Source: Bacteroidia bacterium
Lineage (GTDB): Bacteria > Bacteroidota > Ignavibacteria > SZUA-365
Length of the DNA stretch: 64,000 nt
NCBI GenBank assembly: GCA_027493955.1
Contig: JAOSJT010000001.1
Location: forward strand, 1 to 64,000
Reading direction: 5' to 3'
In this document: piece after piece, positions 26,134-35,151 of the stretch
How positions within the stretch are numbered: position 1 is the stretch's first letter
How the letters are laid out: the number at the start of each line of letters is the position of its first letter
The notes under the pieces: model-generated
What the model saw: only the letters and a program-made list of their open reading frames with translations
What the model was told of the DNA's origin: nothing
Database searches by the model: none
Program-made: the position numbers and the translations under genes

Positions 26134-27903
26134 ATGGACGCCAGATGGAGTATCAGGCCCCCCGGGGAACCTGACAAGGTCCGTCGGCTGGTTGAGGAAA
26201 TTCATGTACCAGAAGTCATCGCATCGATCCTGATTTCTCGAGGGATCGAGGATTACGAGTCCGCAAAGGCGTTTTTCCGCCCTTCCCTCGACCAGCTCCA
26301 CAACCCCTTCCTCATGCACGACATGGAGAAGGCGGTGCAGCGCGTTGTCGCCGCTCGGGACAAGCAGGAAAATATCCTGGTCTACGGCGATTATGACGTG
26401 GATGGGACCAACAGCGCAAGTCTTCTCTTCCTCTTCCTTCGCCGTATCGGTTGTAAAGTCGAGGTCTACATCCCCGACCGCATGAGCGAGGGCTACGGCA
26501 TTTCCGAAGCGGGTATTGATTACGCGGCGGGCATCGGTACGTCGCTGCTCATTTCCATTGACTGCGGTATCACCGCCGTCACGCAGGTGGAATACGCCAA
26601 AACCCGCGAAATAGACGTGATCATCTGCGATCACCACGAACCGGGCCCCGAAATACCCGATGCCTATGCGGTGCTCGATCCGCTCAAACCGAAGGACAGC
26701 TACCCCTTCAAGTACCTGTCCGGTGCCGGAGTCGGCTTCAAGCTCATTCAGGGGCTCGCCGAATATTTCTCCGACAGAGAACTGCCCTACGAGTATCTCG
26801 ATTTCGTCGCCATCGCGGCGGCAGCTGATATCGTGCCCATGGTCGGGGAAAACCGCATCCTCGTGTACTACGGGCTCAAGATTATCAACGAATCACCGCG
26901 CGCGGGCATTAAGGCGCTGATGGAGTCGTCCAACCTGCGCTACGGCAATCTCACCGCCCAGCAAATAGTGTTCGTGATGGCGCCGCGCATCAATGCCGTG
27001 GGACGCCTCGGGGATGCGACGCGTGCGGTGGAACTGCTGACCTGCGACGAGGAGGGACGCGCGCGCGAATGCGCTCTCATCCTTGAAGAGGAGAACCGCA
27101 ACCGGCGCGTCATTGATGAAGAAACCTTCAATCATGCGTCACTGGTGGCGGAGCAGTATCTCGACGGCGACGAACGGCGCCCGATCGTCCTGCACGGAGG
27201 CGAGTGGCACCCGGGCGTGATCGGCATCGTCGCGTCGCGCCTGGTGGAAAAATTCTACCGGCCCACCGTGCTGCTGACCACGATAGATGGCGTCGCCAAG
27301 GGTTCGGCCCGCAGCATTCTGAATTTCAACATTTATGAGGCGCTGCGCCGCTGCGAGCATCTGTTGCTGCAGTTCGGCGGCCATAAGTACGCGGCCGGCC
27401 TCGCGCTGGAGATCAGCAAGATCGAGGAATTCCGCGCCTGCTTCAATGCCGTGGCGGAGGAAATGCTGGACGACGACATGCTGACGCATGAAATCGTCGC
27501 CGATGCCATGATACGCCTTGCTGATATCACGCCGCGCTTTTTCCGCATTCTCAAACAGTTCGCACCGTTCGGACCGGGCAACATGCGTCCGATTTTCTTT
27601 TCCAACGGTGTGGAGGTGTTCGGCTCACCGCGCGTGGTGGGGCGCGACCATCTCAAACTCAAGGTGCGGCAGGACGCCATCGTCTTCGATTGTATCGGAT
27701 TCGGTCTGGGTTCGAAACTCGGCGGGATCAAGGATACCGGTGCGCTGGTGGATATCCTTTTCACCATTGAGGAAAATTCCTGGAACGGCAACGTTTTCCC
27801 GCAGCTCAAGCTGCGCGACATACGGCCGGCGAATACGGAACGTACGCAAAGCGAAATACTTGAACGCGCTCGCGCCATGTACGCGAACGACGGGGTCGCC
27901 TGA
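26134..27903 (+). CDS. recJ: Single-stranded-DNA-specific exonuclease RecJ
   Basis: 589 aa, AAGGA before the ATG. DHH motifs: NILVYGDYDVDGTNSASLL (DYDVDG), ISIDCGITA, CDHHEPGPEIPDAYAVLDPLK (DHH) and DFVAIAAAADIVPMVGENR. DHHA1 part: HPGVIGIVASRLVEKFYRP, GSARSILNFNIYEAL, FGGHKYAAGL; then the RecJ OB domain. RecJ degrades ssDNA 5' to 3' in RecF-pathway recombination and mismatch repair. It sits upstream of yebC-ruvC-ruvA, which suits a DNA-repair neighbourhood. Confidence 0.97.
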   Translation: MDARWSIRPPGEPDKVRRLVEEIHVPEVIASILISRGIEDYESAKAFFRPSLDQLHNPFLMHDMEKAVQRVVAARDKQENILVYGDYDVDGTNSASLLFLFLRRIGCKVEVYIPDRMSEGYGISEAGIDYAAGIGTSLLISIDCGITAVTQVEYAKTREIDVIICDHHEPGPEIPDAYAVLDPLKPKDSYPFKYLSGAGVGFKLIQGLAEYFSDRELPYEYLDFVAIAAAADIVPMVGENRILVYYGLKIINESPRAGIKALMESSNLRYGNLTAQQIVFVMAPRINAVGRLGDATRAVELLTCDEEGRARECALILEEENRNRRVIDEETFNHASLVAEQYLDGDERRPIVLHGGEWHPGVIGIVASRLVEKFYRPTVLLTTIDGVAKGSARSILNFNIYEALRRCEHLLLQFGGHKYAAGLALEISKIEEFRACFNAVAEEMLDDDMLTHEIVADAMIRLADITPRFFRILKQFAPFGPGNMRPIFFSNGVEVFGSPRVVGRDHLKLKVRQDAIVFDCIGFGLGSKLGGIKDTGALVDILFTIEENSWNGNVFPQLKLRDIRPANTERTQSEILERARAMYANDGVA

Positions 27904-28008
27904 GGTCGCGACAGCGGGTCGGGTCCTCGCACGATATTCCGTGTCGGTGCGCGGTGCAATGGTTACAATGATACACGTACACAATACAGAGCAATTCTGG
28001 AGGATTTC

Positions 28009-28752
28009 ATGTCTGGTCACTCGAAATGGGCCACCATCAAGCGGGCCAAGGGCGCGAAAGATGCCGCACGCGGCAAGCTCTTCGGTCGCATCATCAAGGA
28101 AATAACGATTGCCGCGCGCGATGGCGGCGGCGATCCCGACGGCAATCCGCGCCTGCGCCTGGCCATAGACAAGGCGAAGGGCTCGAATATGCCGCAGGAC
28201 AATATCAAGCGCGCCATTCAGCGCGGCACGGGCGAACTCGAAGGAATGAGTTTCGACGAGATCACCTACGAGGGCTACGGTCCCGGCGGTATCGCCTTTA
28301 TCGTGGAAACGATTACCGACAACAAAAACCGCACCGTCGCGGAAATCCGCCACCTGTTCTCCAAGAACAACGGCAACCTGGCCGAAAACGGCGCCGTGTC
28401 CTGGAAATTCAGCCGCAAAGGCGTCGTCACCATTCCGAAAAAGTACGCCGAGGATGATCTGATGATGATCGCTCTCGACGCCGGAGCGGAGGACATGACC
28501 GTGGAAGACGACAGCTTCGAAATCGTCTGCGATCCCGCAAGCTTTGAAGCGGTGAAGACCGCGCTGGAAAGCAACAGCATCGAAATCACCGAAGCCGAAG
28601 TGCAGATGGTGCCGCAAAACACCACCAAGGTCGAAGGCAAGGACGCCGAAGGTGTGCTCCGCCTGGTCGAAGCACTCGAAGACCACGACGACGTGCAGAA
28701 CGTCTACGCCGATTTCGATATCGACGCGGACGTCATGGCATCCATGCAATAG
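28009..28752 (+). CDS. YebC/PmpR family protein (TACO1-like)
   Basis: 247 aa beginning MSGHSKWATIKRAKGAKDAARGKLF, the family signature, with NPRLRLAIDKAKGSNMPQDNIKRAI and YEGYGPGGIAFIVETITDNKNRT. Usually annotated as a transcription regulator; members of the family are now also linked to translation of proline stretches. It stands six bases before ruvC, the classic yebC-ruvC-ruvA order, so these three are probably one operon. Confidence 0.96.
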   Translation: MSGHSKWATIKRAKGAKDAARGKLFGRIIKEITIAARDGGGDPDGNPRLRLAIDKAKGSNMPQDNIKRAIQRGTGELEGMSFDEITYEGYGPGGIAFIVETITDNKNRTVAEIRHLFSKNNGNLAENGAVSWKFSRKGVVTIPKKYAEDDLMMIALDAGAEDMTVEDDSFEIVCDPASFEAVKTALESNSIEITEAEVQMVPQNTTKVEGKDAEGVLRLVEALEDHDDVQNVYADFDIDADVMASMQ

Positions 28753-28758
28753 CGAGCC

Positions 28759-29295
28759 ATGCTCATTCTCGGGGTCGATCCGGGTTCGCTGGTCACCGGC
28801 TATGGTGTCATCGATGCAAAGGGACGGAAATTCCGTCGTCTGACATCGGGCGTTATCACCATGAAACCCACCGACACCGTACCGATCCGTTTGCGCACCG
28901 TATACGACGCGCTGATCGGCATCATCGACACCTGGCATCCCGACGAATTCTGCATCGAGACCGCTTTTTACGGAAAGAACGTCCAATCCACGCTCAAGCT
29001 CGGCCACGTCCGCGGCGTGGCCCTGCTTGCCGCTGTGCATCGCGAGCTTGCGATATCGGAGTACTCTCCGCGCGAAGTGAAACGCGCTGTGACCGGATCC
29101 GGCGCCGCGGCCAAGCAGCAGGTCGAGTACATGATCAAGGTGCTTCTCAACATCAGCGAAGATTTCAGGCGCTCTGACGAAGCCGACGGCCTGGCACTCG
29201 CCGTGTGTCATGCCATGCATTTGCGCACCCCTCGCAGCGGCGGCAACACCTGGGAGGCTTTTATCCGTGAACATCCCGACAGGGTGAAACGATGA
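28759..29295 (+). CDS. ruvC: Holliday junction resolvase RuvC
   Basis: 178 aa. Acidic catalytic residues: Asp in LILGVDPGSLVTGYGVI, Glu in FCIETAFYGKNVQSTLKLGHVRG, and the C-terminal pair in SDEADGLALAVCHA. RNase H fold; it cuts Holliday junctions moved by RuvAB. Overlaps ruvA by four bases. No ruvB is in the window. Confidence 0.97.
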   Translation: MLILGVDPGSLVTGYGVIDAKGRKFRRLTSGVITMKPTDTVPIRLRTVYDALIGIIDTWHPDEFCIETAFYGKNVQSTLKLGHVRGVALLAAVHRELAISEYSPREVKRAVTGSGAAAKQQVEYMIKVLLNISEDFRRSDEADGLALAVCHAMHLRTPRSGGNTWEAFIREHPDRVKR

Positions 29296-29882
29296 TAGAA
29301 TTTCTTCACGGCACATTGGTGGCGAAAGAGCCCGTGTCCGTCGTCATAGACGTGCATGGCATCGGCTTTAGCGTCAGTATTTCGCTTTCCACCTACGACG
29401 CCCTTCCCGCTCCCGGGCAGGAGTTGCGCCTGCTCACGCATCTGCACGTGCGCGAAGACGCCATGCAGCTTTTCGGGTTTTCCAATGTCGAAGAGCGCGC
29501 GTTATTCCTTCAGCTACAGACCATCAGCGGTATAGGTGCCCGCACCGCGCTGGGCATACTTTCCGGCATCAGTCCCTCCGAACTCCGCAGCCGCGTGCTT
29601 TCGGGCGATGTTCCCGCACTCACGCGCATACCCGGCATAGGGAAAAAAACCGCCGAGCGCATCATCGTCGAACTCCGCGACACCTTCTCCCGCAGCTCTT
29701 CCGGCCTTTCTGTGGACGGCGGCGCCGCGATGTCCCTCCGCGACGAAGCCCTCCTGGCCCTGCAAGCCCTCGGTTACGCCCGCCAGAACGCCGAAAAGGC
29801 CGTCGCCGAAGTGCTGCGCGGCGGATCCGCCACCACCCCCGGCGAAGTGGTGAAGCAGGCGCTGAAAGTGCTGAATGTCTGA
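29292..29882 (+). CDS. ruvA: Holliday junction branch-migration protein RuvA
   Basis: 196 aa. OB-fold domain I (MIEFLHGTLVAKEPVSVVIDVHGIGFSVSI), two helix-hairpin-helix motifs (LQTISGIGARTALGILSG and LTRIPGIGKKTAERIIVEL), then a C-terminal domain III that contacts RuvB (DEALLALQALGYARQNAEKAV). It tetramerises on four-way junctions and recruits the RuvB motor. Confidence 0.97.
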   Translation: MIEFLHGTLVAKEPVSVVIDVHGIGFSVSISLSTYDALPAPGQELRLLTHLHVREDAMQLFGFSNVEERALFLQLQTISGIGARTALGILSGISPSELRSRVLSGDVPALTRIPGIGKKTAERIIVELRDTFSRSSSGLSVDGGAAMSLRDEALLALQALGYARQNAEKAVAEVLRGGSATTPGEVVKQALKVLNV

Positions 29883-29924
29883 AAGTCGTTGATTTATAAG
29901 CAGTTAAAATTTTTTCATAAACTC

Positions 29925-29953
29925 TTGCTTTAAGAAAATCGCTTATGTATATT
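29925..29953 (+). promoter_or_regulatory. Sigma70-like promoter for candidate small RNA 1
   Basis: TTGCTT, exactly 17 bases, TATATT, 43 bases after the ruvA stop; no gene follows, only the hairpin at 29977-30021. Confidence 0.6.
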
Positions 29954-29959
29954 GTATCT

Positions 29960-30021
29960 GCATTCACTGTTTCCGTGAGCCGGCCCTAGTCACCTCCTCA
30001 GCTTTGGCCGGCTCTTTTTTT
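29960..30021 (+). ncRNA. Candidate small RNA 1 with anti-Shine-Dalgarno loop
   Basis: A transcript from the promoter at 29925-29953 would start near 29960 and end at a hairpin (GAGCCGGCC 29977-29985 / GGCCGGCTC 30006-30014) with seven T, giving about 60 bases. The loop is 20 bases, far longer than normal terminator loops, and shows TCACCTCCT at 29990-29998, the same nine bases as the 16S rRNA 3' end. It could pair with ribosome-binding sites. The plain alternative is a ruvA terminator with a chance promoter. Confidence 0.42.
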
Positions 30022-30390
30022 GTCCCGCCGTTCCAGTAATCATACAGTATAATATTTAGTACGCCATATTAATCCGCTTCGATCTCTCTGAAACGGCGCA
30101 ATGAGCATAGCGTTGAGGACAGCTCCTGACTTCGTCAGCGCGGCGCACTGGCACGGATGACCATATCGTTTGCTGGAAATAGCGAAGCCCCTGTCTCGAA
30201 TCGCCCCGGCATCATGATCTTCAGCACAACAAACTACAGGATTTCAGGCATCGCAGACTCTCTCTGCGTCTTTGCGCCGGGCCCGGAGCGTGGCTTCGCC
30301 GGGCCCTGAGCGAAGCCGATGGGACGCTCAGCCACGGTCGAAGGGTTGCGTCTTTGCGTTAATTCACCTTCCCAAGGTACAAAGCGGGCG
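30022..30390. other. Non-coding gap with a REP-like palindrome
   Basis: No credible gene. 30273-30345 holds G+C-rich imperfect palindromes built on CTGAGCGAAGCC and GGTCGAAGGG strings, similar to the one at 54912-54985 and to interspersed palindromes common in bacterial genomes. Confidence 0.45.
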
Positions 30391-30456
30391 TTTTATGATC
30401 CTCCAACATCAATGAGTCCCGCGTACATCCGCTCCCATCGGTTTCCATCCGCGCAC
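30391..30456. repeat. 66-bp direct repeat, copy 1
   Basis: Runs from TTTTATGATCC to ATCCGCGCAC. It matches copy 2 at 30515-30580 with about ten mismatches; the core TACATCCGCTCCCAT and CCATCCGCGCAC are identical. Confidence 0.85.
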
Positions 30457-30514
30457 GTATCCTGAAGAATGTGGGCGATTCATGAACCTCCCACATTCGG
30501 TGGCAAAGATGGTG

Positions 30515-30580
30515 TTTTATGAACCACCTATATCAATGAGCCCCGCGTACATCCGCTCCCATTCGTGTCCATCCGCGCAC
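30515..30580. repeat. 66-bp direct repeat, copy 2
   Basis: Second copy, offset by 124 bases. Both copies include ATCAATGAG(T/C)CCCGCGTACATCC. No transposase or terminal inverted repeat is visible around them. Confidence 0.85.
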
Positions 30581-30720
30581 CTGTCCCGGCGCTTGCTCGG
30601 CGCCCGCTCATAGCGGTTATGACCGTCACCAACGCGCGATAGAAATTTTTTTTCCCCGCGAGGGAATGTTTTGCCGTTTCATGTGTCATCCATGGTAACC
30701 GTACTTCACCGGAGGGCTGC

Positions 30721-33102
30721 ATGAAATTTCTGAGCGCTTGCATCGTACTGCTGGGACTGCTGATCTGCGATCTGTCGGCGCAGAACAAGGCGGTGTTCGA
30801 TATTGATGACGAAACAACCTTTCAGGACGCGGGCCAGGGAAACGACGCGCTGCGCAAAGGCACCGGCGCGACGACGGACAGGGCCGCGTTGGGTAATGCC
30901 TTCACCGCGGCGACGCTGCTGCGTGGGGCGTATTTCACCTTCGGCACGACGGGCGGCAGCTCCGGCTCGCGCCTGGACGACAACTGCCAGCTTACCTACG
31001 GGCATCCCTATGCGCTGACTTCTTTCGTCGAGTTTTTCTGGGACGGCGTGTGGCGGAAAGCCGATGTCTTTTTCTCGGGTGACGAGCAGCGCATCGTTCC
31101 GGGACAGGACAGCCTACGGCTGGAGCTTCTCAAATCCGGCGTCTGTCACCTGAGCGTCCTCATTCGCCATTCGGCGCAGGACGGTACGCTGAGCATCGAG
31201 GCGCAACTGCGGAATCTCGATACCGCGCCGCATCAGGGTGCGCTGGCGATACAGCTCGATCCTGCCCCGGGGTCGTTGGGGCGACGCGGGGTCTTCCTCG
31301 CCGGCATTCCCGTGCAGCGCGATACGCTTCTCACCGCAGCCGAACTTTCCGCCGGCCTCTTGCTGTACGAACGCGCGCAGGCGGATGCCAGCGGACTGAA
31401 AGCCGCTGTTTCCTGGCCGATGACGGCACCGGATCAGTTGCGCATAGCGAACTGGCAGCCGGCGCTCGGACCGGTGTTCAATCCGGCGGATCCGCGTCCG
31501 CGGCAACTCTTCGATGTCGTACTCCGCGCGGAATGGCGGAGCGCCACGCTGCAAGCGTCCGACGCGGTCGATGCCGCGCTCGCGCTCTCCCTGCCGCAAC
31601 CGGATTTTCCGGCCGGGGCTTTCATGCGTTTCGATCTGCCCACCGCGCTGGAACTGGACAAGGGCGCGCTGTTTCCGAGGGAATTCCCCGTGATGGTCGA
31701 AACGTACAATGGTGATACCGCGCCGTTCGACAATGCGAAACTGCGCATCGTCAGCGCGTCGGATATCCTTGCGCCCACAACCTCGCTGTGGGGTGTTGCC
31801 GCGGCCGCGAAGGACTTCGGCTATACCAGGGCGACGTTCAGAAGCAACGAGATCTACGAGGAGGAAGTCGTGCCCGTCACCTTCTATTGCGACATGGGAG
31901 GAGCTACGCTGGACAGCGTCACGCGCAACGTGTACATTCCCGCGGTGGCGCTCGCGGACACGGGGCTGATCATCGCCGTGGACACGGTGGACACCGGACT
32001 TCTGCCGGTGATGACGATGTATTTCGGAATCAACGACGCATGGACGAATGTGCCCGTCACCGCCGTGCGCAAGGAACACGTCTGGCTGTGGGAAAACGGC
32101 AACCGCATCCGCGATTTTATTCTGGAGAAGGATGCCAGAAGCGGCGTCAATGCGGTGGATGTCGTGTTCGCGCTGGATGTGACCGGCAGCATGTCGGGTG
32201 AAATCGCCGCGGTGCGCGACAACATCCACGCCTTCACCAATGAACTGACGGAGAAGGGCATCAGCTTCCGACTTGGTCTGGTCACCTTTTACGACACGAT
32301 CGGGGATGTTCTTCCTCTGACGCCCGACGTCTCCGTCTTCCAGAGTTGGGTGGCGAAGCAGGTGGCGAGCGGCGGCGGCGATGCGCCCGAGAATTCGCTC
32401 GAAGCTCTCCGCCAGGCCACGCTTATGGACTTCCGCCCTCAAGCCCATCGCCTCATTGTCTGGATCACCGATGAAGACTATCACGAAGGCAATGTGGTGA
32501 CGCCGCTCACGGTCAAGCAGGTGCTGGAAATGCTCCTGAACAAGGCCATCACCGTGCATGCCATCGGCGCAGTGCATCGCAAGCAGCGTTACGACCGCAT
32601 CACGGAGCCGACCGGCGGCCTCTTCTTCGATATCAACGGAAATTTCCGTGATATTCTGCTCGATATTTCGCGCTTCAACGTCAGTACGCTGTATCAGCTG
32701 CGCTATGTATCCCCGCTTCCGGACACCACCGCACGGCGTGTGGATATCGAAGTGCATTTCGCCGGGAAGGGAGGAGCCGCTTCCTGGCAATCGCCGTCGC
32801 CCCCGCAGGTGGCAGCGGAAGGTGTTCTCGAATGCTATCCCAACCCCTTCAATCCCGCCGTGACCCTGCTGCTCCGCAATGCCGCCGGCAGCAGCGGTTG
32901 GCTGTCCGTCATGGACGGCAACGGCCGGGAGGTGGAGCGCTTCGCTGTGGACGGCCTGCGCGACGAGTACCGCTTCGTCTGGGACGTGCGTGACCGCGGC
33001 GCCGCGCCGCGCGCGTCCGGCGTGTATTTCATCCATACGCAATTGCGACGGGAAGGCGGCCCCTGGGTGCGCGGTACCGCCAGCGTCGTGTACACCAAAT
33101 AG
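30721..33102 (+). CDS. Secreted VWA-domain protein with T9SS tail
   Basis: 793 aa, GGAGGG before the ATG, signal peptide MKFLSACIVLLGLLICDLSA. Residues about 1-470 are beta-rich without a family that I recognise. A von Willebrand A domain spans about 478-650: DVVFALDVTGSMSGEIAAVRDN holds the MIDAS (D-x-T-x-S-x-S order D-V-T-G-S-M-S), followed by VTFYDTIGDVLPL, GGGDAPENSLEAL and LIVWITDEDYHEG. The tail ECYPNPFNPAVTLLL to GTASVVYTK is a T9SS CTD. It is 15 bases upstream of another VWA gene, so the pair is an operon of surface-exposed adhesion or metal-dependent ligand-binding proteins. Confidence 0.9.
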   Translation: MKFLSACIVLLGLLICDLSAQNKAVFDIDDETTFQDAGQGNDALRKGTGATTDRAALGNAFTAATLLRGAYFTFGTTGGSSGSRLDDNCQLTYGHPYALTSFVEFFWDGVWRKADVFFSGDEQRIVPGQDSLRLELLKSGVCHLSVLIRHSAQDGTLSIEAQLRNLDTAPHQGALAIQLDPAPGSLGRRGVFLAGIPVQRDTLLTAAELSAGLLLYERAQADASGLKAAVSWPMTAPDQLRIANWQPALGPVFNPADPRPRQLFDVVLRAEWRSATLQASDAVDAALALSLPQPDFPAGAFMRFDLPTALELDKGALFPREFPVMVETYNGDTAPFDNAKLRIVSASDILAPTTSLWGVAAAAKDFGYTRATFRSNEIYEEEVVPVTFYCDMGGATLDSVTRNVYIPAVALADTGLIIAVDTVDTGLLPVMTMYFGINDAWTNVPVTAVRKEHVWLWENGNRIRDFILEKDARSGVNAVDVVFALDVTGSMSGEIAAVRDNIHAFTNELTEKGISFRLGLVTFYDTIGDVLPLTPDVSVFQSWVAKQVASGGGDAPENSLEALRQATLMDFRPQAHRLIVWITDEDYHEGNVVTPLTVKQVLEMLLNKAITVHAIGAVHRKQRYDRITEPTGGLFFDINGNFRDILLDISRFNVSTLYQLRYVSPLPDTTARRVDIEVHFAGKGGAASWQSPSPPQVAAEGVLECYPNPFNPAVTLLLRNAAGSSGWLSVMDGNGREVERFAVDGLRDEYRFVWDVRDRGAAPRASGVYFIHTQLRREGGPWVRGTASVVYTK

Positions 33103-33117
33103 AGGAAGGAGGACATC

Positions 33118-35151
33118 ATGCGACATCTCATTCATTGCGCTGTTCTGTTGCTGCTGTTCACCGCGACGCTCGCGGCGGACGGCCTGCTTGTGTCTTCGAC
33201 GCCCTCGTACCCGTCCACGCTGCTCCGCAACCGTATGACGCGGGTGACGGTGCACATCTCCGGTCTCGTGGCCGAAACAGTGGTGGATCAGGAATTCGTC
33301 AACGATTGGTCAAAAACCACGGACGCCGTGTATGCGTTTCCCATGCCCGCGGACGCGCGTCCCACCGCCCTGTACTATTGGAGGCATGACACGCTGTTTC
33401 AGGCCGTTCTGCGTGTGCAGGAGCAGGTGATCACTCCCGGCACCGGCGAGGGCGACGTGCCCGCAGCCATCAATTCCTACATAGGAAAAAACGGCCTCAA
33501 AATCGAGCTAAAGGGTATCGAGCCCTGGACGGTACAGCGGGTGGAACTGCACTATCTCTCCCTCTGCGATTTCAGCGCCGGTGAAGGAAGCTACAGCTAT
33601 CCCCTGGCCTCGGGTAACTTCATCCGGCATCCGTTGGAGCTGGTGGAATTCCGGCTGACGCTCGACGCGGGTGCTCCGGTGGAGGACTACGTTCTTCACT
33701 GTGAGGGTGAGCTGAACGAGGAGCGTCCGCACCCGGACACGCTGCGCTTGCACGGCAGTGCGTCAAAGTCGTACATCACCTCGGATATCACCTTCTCCTG
33801 GCGCACACGCGCGGATACGCTGGCGGTGGAATTCTTTTCCGACAAAGCGGACACCGCAGACGGGTATTATGCGCTGCTGGTTCGTCCGCCGGATGTGCCG
33901 CCCGCGAGCGGTGTCACGCGTCGGAATGTGGTGTTCTGTCTCGAGCGCTCCTCCCGCATGTACGGCATCGCGCTGGAGCAGAGCAAGAATGCGCTGCTGC
34001 GAGCGATGGACGGATTGAGCAGGAGCGACGCATTCAATATCGTCGCTTTCGAGAGCAGCATGTCCTCCGCCTTCCCGGCACTGGTGACGGCCGACTCCGC
34101 CAACAAGGACATCGCCCGCGCGTTTGTCTCCGCACTCACAGCGCGCGGCGGCAGCCAGTTGGAGCAGGCCATGGCCGTCTCCATGGGAATGCTCACCGAC
34201 GGCAGCGCGCGTAATTTCCTCATCGCCATCGGTACCGGACGCGCCGCGCTGACACCCGAAGACGTATCGGCGATGAATACCGCCCGCGCAAGTGTGATAA
34301 TGATAGGCATGGGCACGGATGCGGACCGCTCGCGTCTCGAGCTGATCGCCGCGCGCAACGGCGGGTATGCGCGTATTCTGCCGGTGAGCGCGGCCATGGG
34401 TCCGGAGATGGAGCGCGTCCTGCGTTCCTTCGACCGCCTCGTGTTGCGCGACGTCATAGTGGAATATCCCGAGATCAATATTTACGGCATACAGCCCGCT
34501 CCGCATCCGTCCATCTTTGCGGGCATGCCCGTGCTCACGGCCGGCCGGTATCGCAACGCCGGACCCTCGTCCATGACGCTCGCGGGAGAGGGCCCGCTGG
34601 GTTTCCGCGATTATACTTTCCGTGTGCAGTTCGCGGAGGCGGAGCATCGCGGACTTGCCGCTAAAATCTGGGCAAAGCTCATGATAGACGCGATGGAAAG
34701 GGAGATTGATGTGTACGGACCGCGGCAAACACTCAAGGACAGTCTCATCGCGGTCAGTCTCGCTTCCGGCATACGTTGCCGCTACACCGCGTACATCGCG
34801 GATTATGTGAACGTCGTCGCCGGTCTCGAAGACGAGGACGGGCCACCGCCGCTCCCTGGCGAGACCACGCGCATCATCGGCAATTATCCCAATCCTTTCA
34901 ATCCCGCGACCGTCATTCAGGTCTACATCGCTGCGGATCGCGGCGCGGGCGAGCCGCTGTTCCTGGCCATTTACGACATGCTCGGGCGTCTCGTCCGTCT
35001 CATAGATCTTTCGCGGTACGCACCCGGTCTGCACACGGTGCACTTCGACGGCCGCGACGCGCGGGGTAACGCGCTGCCCAGCGGCAGTTACACCCTTGTG
35101 CTCAGCGGTACTCGTGTGTACGGCAGCCGCACCATGCTTCTGCTGAAATAG
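33118..35151 (+). CDS. Secreted VIT/VWA protein with degenerate MIDAS and T9SS tail
   Basis: 677 aa, signal peptide MRHLIHCAVLLLLFTATLAA. Residues about 40-210 form a VIT (inter-alpha-trypsin) domain (HISGLVAETVVDQEFVNDWSKTTDAVYAFPMP). A VWA domain follows, but the MIDAS motif reads CLERSSRMYG, where D-x-S-x-S is expected (Asp to Glu, last Ser to Arg), so metal binding is doubtful. Around residue 585, IIGNYPNPFNPATVIQV begins a T9SS CTD ending LPSGSYTLVLSGTRVYGSRTMLLLK. The upstream gene keeps an intact MIDAS, so the two may be functionally split. Confidence 0.9.
   Translation: MRHLIHCAVLLLLFTATLAADGLLVSSTPSYPSTLLRNRMTRVTVHISGLVAETVVDQEFVNDWSKTTDAVYAFPMPADARPTALYYWRHDTLFQAVLRVQEQVITPGTGEGDVPAAINSYIGKNGLKIELKGIEPWTVQRVELHYLSLCDFSAGEGSYSYPLASGNFIRHPLELVEFRLTLDAGAPVEDYVLHCEGELNEERPHPDTLRLHGSASKSYITSDITFSWRTRADTLAVEFFSDKADTADGYYALLVRPPDVPPASGVTRRNVVFCLERSSRMYGIALEQSKNALLRAMDGLSRSDAFNIVAFESSMSSAFPALVTADSANKDIARAFVSALTARGGSQLEQAMAVSMGMLTDGSARNFLIAIGTGRAALTPEDVSAMNTARASVIMIGMGTDADRSRLELIAARNGGYARILPVSAAMGPEMERVLRSFDRLVLRDVIVEYPEINIYGIQPAPHPSIFAGMPVLTAGRYRNAGPSSMTLAGEGPLGFRDYTFRVQFAEAEHRGLAAKIWAKLMIDAMEREIDVYGPRQTLKDSLIAVSLASGIRCRYTAYIADYVNVVAGLEDEDGPPPLPGETTRIIGNYPNPFNPATVIQVYIAADRGAGEPLFLAIYDMLGRLVRLIDLSRYAPGLHTVHFDGRDARGNALPSGSYTLVLSGTRVYGSRTMLLLK

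Noticed and set aside
27625-29316. 563-codon minus-strand frame across recJ, yebC and ruvC
   Set aside because: Covers three well-identified plus-strand genes; composition is that of a shadow frame.
31114-33255. 713-codon open frame on the minus strand opposite the VWA genes
   Set aside because: Antisense shadow of high-GC coding sequence; Arg/His-rich with no domain, signal or Shine-Dalgarno.
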